Assembly (NCBI RefSeq): GCF_014898055.3 | Contig: NW_023601433.1 | Span: 46,929,876-46,993,875 of the forward strand | DNA: 64,000 bases | DNA from: Talpa occidentalis | Taxonomy: Eukaryota > Chordata > Mammalia > Eulipotyphla > Talpidae | Direction: 5' to 3' | Shown here: positions 48,184-59,879 of the stretch, piece by piece | Numbering within the stretch: the first letter of the stretch is position 1 | Layout of the letters: the number at the start of each line of letters is the position of its first letter | Translations under genes and position numbers: made by a program | The notes under the pieces: generated by a model | Databases searched by the model: none | What the model was told of the DNA's origin: nothing | Seen by the model: only the letters and a program-made list of their open reading frames with translations

Positions 48184-49163
48184 TATTCCAGCATAAAATT
48201 TCCACCAGTGTCTGGGATTGATTAATTTTTGTGATTTACGTAAAGATGTAAAGCCTGACATCTAAAGGGGACCATGGTTAGGTCCTGCAATACCAGATTA
48301 GTTTGGGAAGTTGTTTCCAAAGAGGGTAAAACTGATCTTAAGGACAGAATTTTGGGCAGTCTATTTTCAGGCCTCTAAGAGTCTGAAAACAGCATTTTCA
48401 CATCTTCTTTCCTTAGGCAGGTAACAAAATGAGGTGTGCTACTCACATACATTCTCTAGAGGGATTGGTGACTGGCACTGATGATGGGGAATTTTCATGG
48501 AATGTGTTTCAGTGTGGTGGGATATCAGGGTTAGGTGGGCCTGAAACAGATAAAGTCTCCTCCTCCCAGCATCATATCTCCAGCTGTCAGAATAACCAGG
48601 ACTCCCCACTCAGCCCCACCCAGCCTTTGTTTGGAAAGGCAGCCCCGCCAGCCTATTAAAGAGGGAGATAGCATGAGTTCTAAACTGGCAATTCTTTTTG
48701 CGCCTCCTCTTCCCTGCTAGTAATAGTAAAATGTGTCTAACAGGCTCCTGATAGATATGAACTGCTGGAATGTGCAGGGAAGAGCCATTCTTGGGAACAG
48801 GTGTGTGTGGGCAGAACCAGCAGCATTGCCAGCTCTCAGGCTGAGGAACCCCTCCCCCACCCTGAGTTGTAGCAGACCAAGCACACGGACCTCTGACCCT
48901 TGTCACAAGAGGAGTTGTCACCACTTAAGTCCCAGCATTTTCTAGATTAGTTCCAAGAGTTTGGATTATTTCTTTCTCCATTGTCATTTTGGAATCATCT
49001 GAGTCCTTACATCTTTAGTTTTACTCCTTGTGGGAACTACTGAAGATAAACAAGAATAGATGGCAACACAGCCCCTTCACTTAACTCTCCACAAATTTGC
49101 TCAAAATGTAAGGCAAAATGCAGTTATAACAAATTATATGCTAAGTAGGATTTGTGGACATGG
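48184..49163. other. Intergenic, repeat-poor, with a GC-richer block
   Basis: No recognisable repeat or gene. 48420-48950 is less AT-rich than its surroundings, with two short overlapping frames (48429-48659, 48535-48720) that I do not credit as coding. Confidence 0.5.
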
Positions 49164-49174
49164 CTTTTCTTTTT

Positions 49175-49440
49175 TTTAAGATTTATTTTTACATAAACGA
49201 GCTGGGGTACAGGTCAGAGGCGCGGGAGGATTAGGATCCACCAGAGACAGAGCGGGGAACAGAACAGGCAGACTGACTGAAAGACACTGCTGAGGGGAGC
49301 AGCAGGCGAGTCAGGAGAGGTCTGCTGCGCCATGTGGGTTGCTCCCTGGCCGGCCAGGGAATCGACCTCTTGCTGTAGAGGCTGTGGATTGCTTCATAGG
49401 TTGCGTCTTAACCCCTTGAGCCACCAGGTAGGCCCTAAGA
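49175..49440 (-). mobile_element. tRNA-like SINE, older class
   Basis: Left tail complement 'taagatttatttttacataa', right head 'gccaccaggtaggccc'. TSD cttttcttttt at 49164-49174 and 49441-49451. Confidence 0.9.
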
Positions 49441-49489
49441 CTTTTCTTTTTATCCCTTCTCCCACTTCATGAATGCTAAGAGTTCCTAT

Positions 49490-49660
49490 ATATCCTGTAT
49501 ACCCCTCACCTTATCTCATATGATAATAGTGTATTATTGAAACTAAGAAGCCAACATTGGTATATTACTATTAACTAAATTCCATACTTTATTTGGATTT
49601 TGCCAGTTTTTCCATTAATGTCTTTTTCCTGGATCAGAATCTTATCAAGGAACCCCAATG
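49490..49660. repeat. Possible old L1 remnant
   Basis: 'tatatcctgtatacccctca' and 'ttttgccagtttttccatta' resemble an old L1 region. Low certainty. Confidence 0.35.
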
Positions 49661-50013
49661 CATTTAGCTGTTTATATTCTATCATCCTACCAAAGTATCT
49701 TTCCTTTTTATATTCAATAATTTGATAATTCCCTTGAGCTTTCTATGAAAACAATTATATCACCATAAACTATTATAATTTTATTTCCTCCCTTTCAGTC
49801 CTTATGACTTGAATTTCTTTTTCTTGTCTTGTGCTGACTGGACTCAGTGAGTGCACATGGTGGTAGTGAGCATTTTTGTCTTCTTTCTGATTTTAAAGGA
49901 TATTATTCATATCAACTTTTTAAATCAAAGTTATACTTGCCACATGAAATGAGTTGGGGAGTAATATTTTTGTCTTTATATGCTAGAAAATTCTTCATAA
50001 AATTAGAATTACC

Positions 50014-50272
50014 GGGCCTCCCCTGGTGGCGCAGCAGTTGAGTGCTGGGCTGCAAAGCTGCCCTCAGCCTCTGCAGCGCTGGTTCGATCCCCGGCCACAG
50101 GCGAGGGTCCCACATGGTGTGACAGATCTCTCCTGCTGCCACCCGCTGCTCCCCTCAGCAGTGTATTTTATCAATCTGCCTGTTCTGTTCCCTGCTCTGG
50201 TGAATTCCCTCACCCTCCCATGCTTCTGACTGTACCCAGTGCTTGTATAAATAAATAAATAAATCTTAAAAA
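50014..50272 (+). mobile_element. tRNA-like SINE, intermediate form
   Basis: Head 'cctcccctggtggcgcagca', tail ATAAATAAATAAATCTT. Imperfect TSD around 'aattagaattacc' and 'aatttaaaattacc'. Confidence 0.9.
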
Positions 50273-50592
50273 AAATTTAAAATTACCTATTACTCAAATT
50301 GGTACAGTTGCCTATATAGAACAAACTGGATTTGATGTTTTCTTTGTGAGGAAAGAGCCCATCTCTAGCTCACATTATTCTGTTTAATAAGTCAATAATT
50401 TTACAAACAAAAAAATCTGACATTTATTTTGCTAGTAAAAATACTCTTTTATTGATCAGTATACATGTACACACACAGTGAAATGTTTGTAGTAGCTGAC
50501 TCTGTTATGTGAGTTTTAGGTTAAATATTACTTGACCTCTCTTGAATAACAGTTCCTGATTAAAGAAACTAACTTAGGCTTAGTCCATTCTT

Positions 50593-50690
50593 CTCTCTCC
50601 CCCCACTCTCTCTCTCTGTCTCTGTCTCTCTCTCCTCTCTCGCTCGCTCTCTCACACACACACATGCACGTGCACACATATACATTTATT
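50593..50690 (+). repeat. Composite (TC)n / (CA)n microsatellite
   Basis: About 60 bp of TC-rich repeats followed by a CA/CG/TA dinucleotide run. Confidence 0.9.
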
Positions 50691-50724
50691 ATATTGTGCC
50701 AAAATACTTTTGAGAAAACTACAG

Positions 50725-50991
50725 GGGCCTCCCCTGGTGGCACAGCGGTTGAGCACTGGGCTGCGAAGCTGCCCGCAGCCTCTGCAGCACTGGTTCAATC
50801 CCCGGCCACCTGCGAGGGTCCCTCGTGGCGCGCAGTCCTCCTTTGCAGTGCCCGCTGCTCCCCTCTTCAGTGTGTTTCATCAGTCTGCCTGTTCTGTTCC
50901 CGGCTCTGGCTCTGGTGAATTCTCTCACCCTCTCGGGCTTCTGACTGTACCCAGTCTTAAAAAAAAAAAAAAAGAAAAAAGAGAAAGAAAA
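50725..50991 (+). mobile_element. tRNA-like SINE, intermediate form
   Basis: Head 'cctcccctggtggcacagcg', short tail 'cccagtcttaaaaaa' lacking the AATAAA repeats. TSD gagaaaactacag (50712-50724) and aagaaaactacag (50992-51004). Confidence 0.92.
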
Positions 50992-51004
50992 AAGAAAACT
51001 ACAG

Positions 51005-52487
51005 CATTTAAAATAAATTATTTCTTTTTGCGTGGATTTTTAAAAATCTATTTTGTGATCTCATGATGACTTCTTTTTGACATGAAGTTAATGTCTAATC
51101 ATTTGCCTCTTGACTTGCTGAAACATGAATCCCTGGAGAGAAAAGTTCTCAGTGAAGCAGAGATTAGTTCTATGAGAAAGAAGAAAGACAGGAGTCCACA
51201 ACAAGCCTGAGCAAGCTTCTTAGGTTCACTTAAGATCTGGTCCTTTAAAGAACAGGTTGAACTTTGTTCTCAAAGATAATGTCAGCTTTCGCAGGGAAAT
51301 GTCAAAAATTTAAGAAATCAGAATGAAGTCTTTATCAATAATTTCTTCATTTATACAGCAGTTAGTGAATGTCTCCTGTGAGCAAGGCAACATGATTGAC
51401 ACCAAGAGTATGAAGAAGAAATGAAAAGTTCTTGTCCTTAAAGTGACTCACAATCTAATAGAATCCAGATAATTAAATATGCACAGGATATCATGGGAGG
51501 TAGAGGTAGGTATATAGAGACAACTTTTTTGGGGGAAATGATGCCTTAAAGTATGCACTAAACCTATAACTGATCCAAAGTATAAAATCAAGCCCTGTTT
51601 TCACTGAAGAATAACTGATGATCTACTTTCTACTAGATCTGAGCTGAACTTCTTAGTACTACAATCCTCTTGCTGAAACAAACAAACAAAAAAAAAGTTA
51701 GACAACATGTTAAAAAGTAAGCTTCCTAAAATAATCCAAGAACTAAAATGACAGTCAAGAGTTACAAGGATAAAATCTGGGATAAGACAGAAACCTAGAA
51801 AGTTAAATGTAGCACTTGGTACTACTATTGCCTCCAGGATATTTGTTGATCCAGAAGGTGACTGAGTGGCTGAGCAGCAAAGTGACAACCTTTCAGGGTT
51901 AGGACAAATGTTGGACTTGAGGCCTGGTAGAGGGTGAGGGCCTTATGAAACAGCCTGTTTCATAAGTGCTTTGCACTGGGACTAGGGGGTGCTGCACCTT
52001 ATAAGTAAAGGACAACCTGATGAATCCATGACATTAAATGCAGCCTGTTCTTAGGACGCTGGAGAATCCAGAATATCTTCACTGATACCATGTTAAGGTA
52101 GTAACAGATGGTCAGGATGCCTAAGAACCTGGCAGAAACTTAAGAAAAATCTCTGGAGGAAAGGAGCACCACATTTGGCCACATCTTATTTCTATATATA
52201 ATTGTAACACTGTAATGATGAGCACAAAATTGAATATAACCCACTACCTGAGGGGTAAGGCAAATACATGTGAATCAACACAGGCAGACACTAGGAACAG
52301 ACTCACAGATGCTCCAGAAGGTGCAATTACTAGACACAAATGAAAATAACTTTATTGTATAAATGGAGATAAAAGCCAAACTTACAAAAATCAGATGGGA
52401 ATTTTAACATATAACTTTAACATTGTATATTTGAAAATAATTAACTGGGTCCAAAGAGATGAGACAAACAACATAATAACTTAAAAA
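51005..52487. other. Intergenic, mostly unassigned
   Basis: An L2-like phrase set lies at about 51340-51560 ('aagtgactcacaatctaata'). No gene. Some L1-like sequence may start after 52250. Confidence 0.45.
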
Positions 52488-52501
52488 GGCAAAACTTTTA
52501 T

Positions 52502-52787
52502 TTTTTAATTTTTTATTTTTTTAAAGACTTATTTATTCATGCATACAAAAGCGGGGGTACAGGCCAGAAATGCAGGGGATGCGAGGATTCACCAGAGACA
52601 GAGTGGAGAACAGAACAGGCAGACTGACTGAAATACACTGCTGAGGGGCACAGCGAGCGAGATAGGAGAGGTCTGCCTTGCCATGTGTGTTGCTCCCTGG
52701 CTGACCAGGGATTGAACTCACGCAGCAGAGGCTGCGGATTGCTTCATAGTGTGGTGCTTAACCCCTTGCGCCACCAGGGAGGCCCCC
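52502..52787 (-). mobile_element. tRNA-like SINE, older class
   Basis: Left tail complement 'taaagacttatttattcatg', right head 'gccaccagggaggccccc'. Exact TSD ggcaaaacttttat at 52488-52501 and 52788-52801. Confidence 0.94.
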
Positions 52788-53152
52788 GGCAAAACTTTTA
52801 TATAGAGAATTATGTACTATAATATAGGACTGGAGTAATGACACATTGGCTAGTAAGAAATAGAGAGCTCTAAATAATATTGAAATAATAGATAAAAGCA
52901 GTAATCATTAGCCCTAGAGCTGAGATAAAATGCTTAATGAAGAGTTCATTATTTGATGACATTATTAAATACTTAGAAAATCTAAAAGAATTTACAGATA
53001 AATTATTAGAATTATTAATTTGTTGAACACAAAATCAATATACAAAACTTTAACCATAAATGCTTTAAAAATAAATTTTAAAATAAAATCCCTTACATGA
53101 TATAAAGGTGATAAACTACCTAAAAACAAATCTTTCAAAATATATGTAAGAG

Positions 53153-55294
53153 GCAGGATACAAAATCAACATGCAAAAGTCAGAAGCCTTCCTATACACT
53201 AACAATAAATCTGAAGAAGAAGAAATGAAAAAAAAATCCCCTTTATTATCGAAACAAAAAAAATCAAATACTTGGGAATAAATCTAACAAAAGAGGTAAA
53301 GGACCTTTACAAAGAAAACTATAAAACACTGTTAAAAGAAATAGAAGAAGACACAAAGAAATGGAAAGACATCCCCTGCTCATGGACTGGAAGAATAAAT
53401 GTTATTAAAATGGCCATCCTACCAAAAGCAATATACCGATTCAATGCTATTCCAATAAAAATTTCAATGTTATTCTTCAAAGAAATACAACGATTATTGA
53501 TGAAATTCATATGGAATCACCAAAAATCCCGAATAGCCAAAGCTCTCCTGAAAAAAAAAGAAGGGAATGGAGGCATCACACTCCCAGATTTCGGGCTATA
53601 CTACAAAGCCATAATCATCAAAACTGCATGGTATTGGAACAAGAACAGACACACAGGCCGATGGAATTGAATAGAAAATCCAGAAATAAAACCACAGATT
53701 TATGGTCAACTAATATTTGACAAAGGAGCAAAGAATATGCATTGGAGCAAAGAAAGTCTGTTCAATAAATGGTGCTGGGAAAACTGGGTCGCTACATGCA
53801 AAAGAATGAAGCTTGACTACTACCTCACACCATACACAAAAACCAACTCAAAATGGATTAAAGAACTAGACATAAAACCTGAAACCAGGGCCTCCCCAGT
53901 GGCGCAGTGTTTGAGCGCTGGGTTGCAAAGCTGCCCGCAGCCTCTGCAACGCCGGTTCGATCCCCGGCTGCTCCCTGGCCACAGGAGGAGGGTCCCACAT
54001 GGCGCGCAGACCTCTCCTGCAGCCCGCTGCTCCCCTCAGCAGTGTACTTTGGTCCTTCTGCCTGCTCTGCTCCCCGCTCTGGCTCTGGTGAATTCTCTCA
54101 CCCTCCCGTGCTTCTGACTGTACCCAGTGCTTGTATAAATAAATAAATTAAAATAAATAAATAAATAATCTTTAAAAAAAAAAAAACCTGAAACCATAAA
54201 ATACATAGAAGGAAATATAGGCGAAACACTACGGGATATGCACATCAAAGACATCTTTACAGACACATCACCCAAAGCAGTGAGAGTGAAGGCAAAGATA
54301 AACAGCTGGGACTACATCAAATTAAAGAGCTTCTGCACAGCAAAAGAGACAATAACAAAAACAAAGAGAAACCCCACCAACTGGGAGAACATTTTTGCAC
54401 ACAACACTAATGATAAAGGATTGATGACAAAAATCTGCAAAGAGCTGATGAGACTCCACAACAGCAAAGAAAATAATCCAGTCAAAAAATGGGCAGAAGA
54501 GCTAAAAAGAAACTTCTCTGAAGAGGAAATGCAAATGGCCAACAGGCATATGAAAAAATGTTCAACATCACTTGTAATCAGGGAAATGCAAATCAAAACT
54601 ACCATGAGATACCATCTTATAGCAGTGAGAATGGCACATATTAAAAAAACTAGCAACTACAAATGTTGGCGAGGGTGTGGAGAAAAAGGAACTCTTCTGC
54701 ACTGTTGGTGGGAGTGCAAACTGGTCCAACCACTATGGAGAGCTGTGTGGAGATTTCTGGACCTACTAAACATAGAGCTTCCATATGATCCAGCAATTCC
54801 ACTCCTAGGTATTTACCCAAAGGACACAGAAACATCAATTCCAAAGAACACCTGCACCCTATGTTTATAGCAGCACTGTTTACAATAGCTAAGCTTTGGA
54901 AACAGCCCAAATGCCCAAAAATAGATGACTGGATCAAGAAGATGTGGTACATATATACCATGGAATATTACTCAGCATTCAAAAAAGATAAACACATGCA
55001 ATTTGCAGCAACATGGATGGCGCTGGAAGGGATCATGCTCAGCGAAATAAGCCAGAAAGAAAAAGAAAAATACCGAATGGTCTCACTCATAGCAGGAATC
55101 TAGAAAACTTAAATAAGGGACCAGGAAAATGAATAACTATAAGAAAGTGAAAATCAAAATCAACAAAAATCTATGAACCAGAGACACTTTTGGGGGGTGG
55201 GTGGTGGGAGGGGAGGGATTGGGGTCAAAATGGGGGGGTTGAAATTGTATGGGGAATATAAAAATAAAATTTATTATTAAAAAATAAATAAATA
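53153..55294 (+). mobile_element. L1, young, 5' truncated, with a nested SINE
   Basis: Starts in ORF2 just after the reverse transcriptase FADD region ([13 protein letters not shown]) and runs to the ORF2 end RMVSLIAGI (stop near 55103), a G-rich 3' UTR and an A-rich tail. Two or more frameshifts, one at about 54859, leave open pieces of 132, 210 and 80 residues. Exact 16-bp TSD aaaatatatgtaagag at 53137-53152 and 55295-55310. The SINE at 53888-54182 lies inside ORF2. It is similar in sequence to the copies at 7.0 and 43.6 kb. Confidence 0.94.
53888..54182 (+). mobile_element. tRNA-like SINE, younger class, inside L1 ORF2
   Basis: Head 'cctccccagtggcgcagtgt', tail with ATAAATAAATAATCTTT. Exact TSD aaaacctgaaacca at 53874-53887 and 54183-54196. 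Confidence 0.95.
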
Positions 55295-55809
55295 AAAATA
55301 TATGTAAGAGTGCTTATACAAAACCATAAAATACTATGAGAAACTAAAAAGGCTAAATAAATGGAGAGCGAATCCTTGTCAATGACATGGAAAACTCAAT
55401 AATGTAAAGATGTCAGCTCTCTCTAAAATGATATGTAGATTCAATGTGATTCCATCTCAACAGAAAATTTTATTTTTTGAATTTAAATTTTTAAAATTTA
55501 TATGGAAATGTAAAGGGCCAACAAGAATCATTTTCCCTTCAGGAACAGCAAAGTAAAAAGCCTTGCTCTTCCAAATATTATGGCTTATTATGAGTTATTA
55601 ATTACTTATAAAATCATACATTAAATCAATGATGGGTTGGTATAATGATTAGCAATAGAATAGAATAGATAGCCCAGAAACAGGTCTTTGAATATATGAG
55701 CATTGATTATGACAAAAGTATCACTGCAAAGCAGCGGGGAAAGAATATACTTTTAAATAAATGGGCCTGGAATAACTAGTCATTCATTAGAAAATAAGAA
55801 AAGGAAAGA

Positions 55810-56126
55810 GGGCTTCCCCGGTGGCGCAGCGGTTGAGCGCTGGGTTGCGAAGCTGCCCGCGGCCTCTGCCGCGCCGGTTCGATCCTCGGCTGCTCCCCGG
55901 CCACCGGAGGAGGGTCCCGCATGGCGAGCAGACCTCTCCTGCCGCCCGCTGCTCCCCTCAGCAGTGTACTTTGGTCCTTCTGCCTGCTCTGCTCCCCGCT
56001 CTGGCTCTGGTGAATTCTCTCACCCTCCCGCGCTTCTGACTGTACCCAGTGCATGTATAAACAAACAAACAAACAAATAAATAAATAAATAAAACATGCC
56101 TCTATTTAAAAAAAAAAAAAAAGAAT
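55810..56126 (+). mobile_element. tRNA-like SINE, younger class, CATGCCTCTATT tail
   Basis: Head 'cttccccggtggcgcagcgg', tail (AAAC)n(AAAT)n, then 'catgcctctatttaaaa'. Exact TSD taagaaaaggaaaga at 55795-55809 and 56127-56141. Confidence 0.95.
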
Positions 56127-56387
56127 TAAGAAAAGGAAAGATAACACAAAAGCAAAATGTCAAGATTGAACTTTACAAAAGCAGAGCTCGACTTCTTCAG
56201 TAGTTAGAGAAATGAAAATTTAAATCAGAGTGATCTACCATTACCCACTCCCAAGAACAGCTAACATTTTAGAAATTGACTATTCCAGGATATGAAGCTA
56301 CTGAAATTTTCACACATTACTGGTAAGAGTAAATTGGAACAGTCACTCTGGGAAACTGTGGCACTGTCTCTTAAAATTGAAAATATG

Positions 56388-56681
56388 GGACCTCCCCGAT
56401 GGCGCAGCGGTTGAGCACCGGCTTGCGAAGCTGCCCGCAGCCTCTGTGGTGCCGGTTCGATCCCCGGCTGCTCCCCGGCCACCGGAGGAGGGTCCCACAT
56501 GGCGCGCAGACCTCTCCTGCCACCCGCTGCTCCCCTCAGCAGTGTGCTTCGCTCCTTCTGCCTGCTCTGCTCCCCGCTCTGGCTCTGGTGAATTCTCTCA
56601 CCTTCCCGCTCTTCTGACTGTACCCAGTGCTTGTATAAATAAATAAATAAAAATAAATCTTTAAAAAAAAAAAGTTTAAAA
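56388..56681 (+). mobile_element. tRNA-like SINE, younger class, TCTTT tail
   Basis: Head 'cctccccgatggcgcagcgg', tail AATAAATAAAAATAAATCTTT. Exact TSD aaaattgaaaatatg at 56373-56387 and 56682-56696. Confidence 0.95.
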
Positions 56682-56990
56682 AAAATTGAAAATATGTATT
56701 CTCTATGATTCAGCAATTCTACTCCTAAATATACCAAATCCCCCCTCCCCAAACCAATATACTTATAGGAATTGAAGGAGATGCATGTGAATGTACATAG
56801 CAGCATATTATAAATAGCCCGAGACTGGGAATAATCAAAACGTCCATCAACAACAGCATGGATAAGTAGTGATTATTCATGCAAGAAATGCAATGGAAGT
56901 TATGTTAATTGAAAGCAATGATGATAAACCACAACCATGTGCAGTAACATGAATGAATGGGCTCAAAAAACAACTGAAGTAGCAAGGAGG

Positions 56991-57600
56991 AGCCTGCCCT
57001 GGACTGGAGGAAAGTGAGCACACCAGAGAGCCATCAGATGGAGGTGCCTTCAGTTTGCAGTCCCTAAACCTGCAGTCAGTCCTGTCTGCTTCTGCATGCC
57101 CTGCTCCTTCTCTTTCTTGCACTAAAAATGGCCTCCTTTTCCCTCTATCTCTTTTGTGCTTCCTTCTCATTTCTGGTCTTCAACTTACACACTTGCTAAG
57201 AGCCCCCTTGTTTCTCATGCATCCTTATCTCAGCAGTTACTGTCAGTCTCCCTGCTGATGTCAGGGAAGGCACTTCATCTGTCTGGACCACTCCACATGG
57301 CCAAGACCTCAGAGGCACCTGGGAAAGGCTCAGTGAAGAGATGTCTGATGGTCTTACCTTGGCCTTGGCACCTAACAATGACATCTAACAATAAGCTCAT
57401 TCTTTCCTGAATTCCCACATTCTCGCCTGGGAATGAAGTCTAGTCCAGAATACCACGATTCTCTAATCTCTGGCATTAGATTCCAGTGCCAGAGAGTGGG
57501 TGAAGAGGAAAATATGCTCCCTACTTTCCTTCATCTACTCTCTTTTCCAAATGACATTCCAAGAGGTTCAAAGGCAAAGAGGAATAAGCTAAATTGAACT
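56991..57600. other. Intergenic, unassigned
   Basis: Less AT-rich sequence with overlapping short frames on both strands. No family or gene recognised. Confidence 0.45.
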
Positions 57601-57604
57601 GTCT

Positions 57605-57830
57605 ACTCCATACCAGGGTCTGTGATAGGCTTTCTGGATTTCACCCCTTGCATTTAAACAATTTAATTCTCAAAGCAACCTTTTGAAGTTGTTTTCATTA
57701 TCCTAATTTACAATGAGCTAATTGAGATTTAGAAAAGGTGAGTAATTTTCCCAGGACCCCTGAGAGTGGGATGGAGCTGAAAACTAACTGCAGAGCTGCT
57801 GCCCTTCCACTCACCTTGACTGCCCAGGCT
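57605..57830 (-). repeat. MIR SINE remnant
   Basis: Complement of MIR: 'tttaattctcaaagcaacct', 'attatcctaatttacaatga' and 'agtaattttcccaggacccc'. Confidence 0.65.
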
Positions 57831-57899
57831 GGACAGAATGTGGAAGGACATGTGGAAGAGCATCCAGTGTGACGTCATCCTCTATCCTAAGCTTAACAC

Positions 57900-58055
57900 T
57901 GACTTCTGCTTCCTATAGGCAATGCAGTTTTGATCAGGTTACTTATGAGTTACCTCAGAGATGCTCAGAGCATCTCTGAGCTTCAGTTTCCTCATCTGTC
58001 AATTAGGCAAATGGGCCAATACTTCCCCTGCCTGGCTGGTATTAAGGATGCCTTG
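57900..58055 (+). repeat. MIR SINE remnant
   Basis: MIR core: 'tctctgagcttcagtttcct', then 'catctgtcaattaggcaaat'. Confidence 0.7.
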
Positions 58056-58396
58056 ACTTGCATGATGTATTAGTTGTAGGATATTCCTCAGGTGTCTTGG
58101 ACACTATAAAAGTCCCTTTCTTGGTTCCCATGTCCTCCTTCACAGCTTCTGATAGTTATGTCTCTGCAAGTTCTACCTTCATAAATGCCTGTCTCTTGAG
58201 TCTCATTAGCTGCCTTGTTTTGGAAGAGGCTGAAGGGTAACCACAACCACTGCCATCTCTTCTTTCTTTTTACTGTCTTTAAATAGAAATCTCTTTTCAG
58301 ACTGCTATTGTTACCAGAGTTTGGATCTGACTACTCACTGCGCATAAGTCAAAACTCAAGAGACAAGAGTTTGTGGAAGTAAATCAGGTTTATTGT
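58056..58396. other. Intergenic, unassigned
   Basis: No gene seen. 'aggtttattgtgaaactggc' near its end, resuming after the SINE, resembles the complement of an LTR poly(A) region but is not assignable. Confidence 0.4.
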
Positions 58397-58412
58397 GAAA
58401 CTGGCAAACCTG

Positions 58413-58687
58413 GGCCTCCCTGGAGGCGCAAGGGGTTAAGCACTGCACTATGAAGCAATCCAAAGCCTCTGCAGCACGAGTTCTATCGCCAGCCAGGCAG
58501 GGAGCAGCCCACATGGCACAGTAGACCTCTCTTGATGCGCCCACTGCTCCCCTCAGCAATGTATTTCAGTCAATCCGCCTGTTCTGTTCCCCACTCTATC
58601 TCTGGTGAATCCTCTCACCCCCTACACCTCTGGCCTGTACCCCAGCTCTTGTGTGCATAAATAAATAAATCTTAAAAAAGAAAAATA
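58413..58687 (+). mobile_element. tRNA-like SINE, older class
   Basis: Head 'cctccctggaggcgcaaggg', tail ATAAATAAATAAATCTT. Exact 16-bp TSD gaaactggcaaacctg at 58397-58412 and 58688-58703. Confidence 0.94.
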
Positions 58688-58703
58688 GAAACTGGCAAAC
58701 CTG

Positions 58704-59500
58704 ATGACATGGAGGAATACTGTCTCAAAGGCTACCTCCCTAAATTGGGGAGAAGCAGGGACTTAGATGGTGAGTACAAAGGAAGGAGAGAAACTAAAGC
58801 ATCTCTATCAGCAGGATTTCAGAGAAATAGAAGTTTCTAAGAACTGCATCCATGCTCCTTGTTTGGGGTCCAAATTTGGCCTTAACTGGATCTGTAATGG
58901 TCCTGGTTGGTGTGTTTTTTACTATGGTAATGAGATTGTGACTTAACCCTTGTCTTATTTCTACTTGCATCAGTTGGTTCCACCTGGTTTTCTGATTTTG
59001 TCTGCAAGAAAACATAAACACAAACAGAGTAAGTATGAACAGAGCCAAAATGAGGAACTTATAGTTACCACACCAGTGACACTACTATCAGTCATCTACC
59101 TTCAAATTTATTAATACTGTCCTCTAAGCCTCTTCAGATAATAACCCTACTTCTTCAAAGATTCAAAGCAGAAAACTGACACCACAGATCATTGCTTTTT
59201 GACAAACACCATGACATCTTGCCTAATCTCTTCTGTCTGAGTTAAAAGCTCTTCATTGCAAATCCTGAGATGCCCTTTTCCAACTGCATTATGGTTTGTA
59301 TTTAGTTTTGTGGGTTTCTACATTTCCACACATTGGACAGTAAACTTCTTATGGGCATTGCCTCTGTTATCTCTAATGGATGCCCTTCACTAAAGGCTTG
59401 AGTGCGTGAATGCACAAATGACTAAAGAATTGGTACTTCTTTCACTGGTCTTCATTCCTTCCTTCATACTGAGCAGCACTCAACCACATTGAAACATCCC
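58704..59500. other. Intergenic, unassigned
   Basis: No gene or named repeat recognised. Confidence 0.45.
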
Positions 59501-59509
59501 TTCCTACCT

Positions 59510-59715
59510 ATACAACCAGTCTGCATTCCCACCAACAGTATACCAGAAATACAAAGATGAAACAGGTGAAATATTATAAGACATTAGCTTCGGAGGTGAC
59601 TTTGGAGACTTGACTTGAACACAACAGGAGACAGAAACAAAAATGAAAAAAATGGGACTATATCAAACTAAAGGCACAGTGAAAGAAACTTTTTAAAATG
59701 AAAAGACACCCTACT
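59510..59715. repeat. Two small L1 pieces in opposite orientation
   Basis: 'ctgcattcccaccaacagta' (inverted ORF2 end) is followed by 'tatatcaaactaaaggcaca' (forward ORF2). This fits a decayed 5'-inverted L1 copy. Confidence 0.45.
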
Positions 59716-59744
59716 CGTGCAAAAAATGAAGTATGACTGAAAAG

Positions 59745-59870
59745 AATTGAGCTCGAATTCTAACCCTGTAGATAACTCAGGAAACCTCATTTTCCCCATC
59801 TGTAAAGTGGAGAAAACAGTATTGACTTCACAGGCTTGTTGCAAAGGAGTGAATGACAGGGAGTTTGAAT
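59745..59870 (+). repeat. MIR SINE remnant
   Basis: 'cattttccccatctgtaaag' and 'cacaggcttgttgcaaagga' match the MIR core. Confidence 0.65.
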
Positions 59871-59879
59871 GACATATGA

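Larger units (their letters stand above)
52850..56990 (+). mobile_element. Old L1 ORF2 remnant, broken into pieces by later insertions
   Basis: L1 ORF2-like pieces at 52850-53136, 55311-55800, 56142-56387 and 56697-56990 read in order ('acacaaaatcaatatacaaa', then 'aaaccataaaatactatgag', then 'caaaacgtccatcaacaaca'). A young L1 and two SINEs separate them. Confidence 0.65.
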
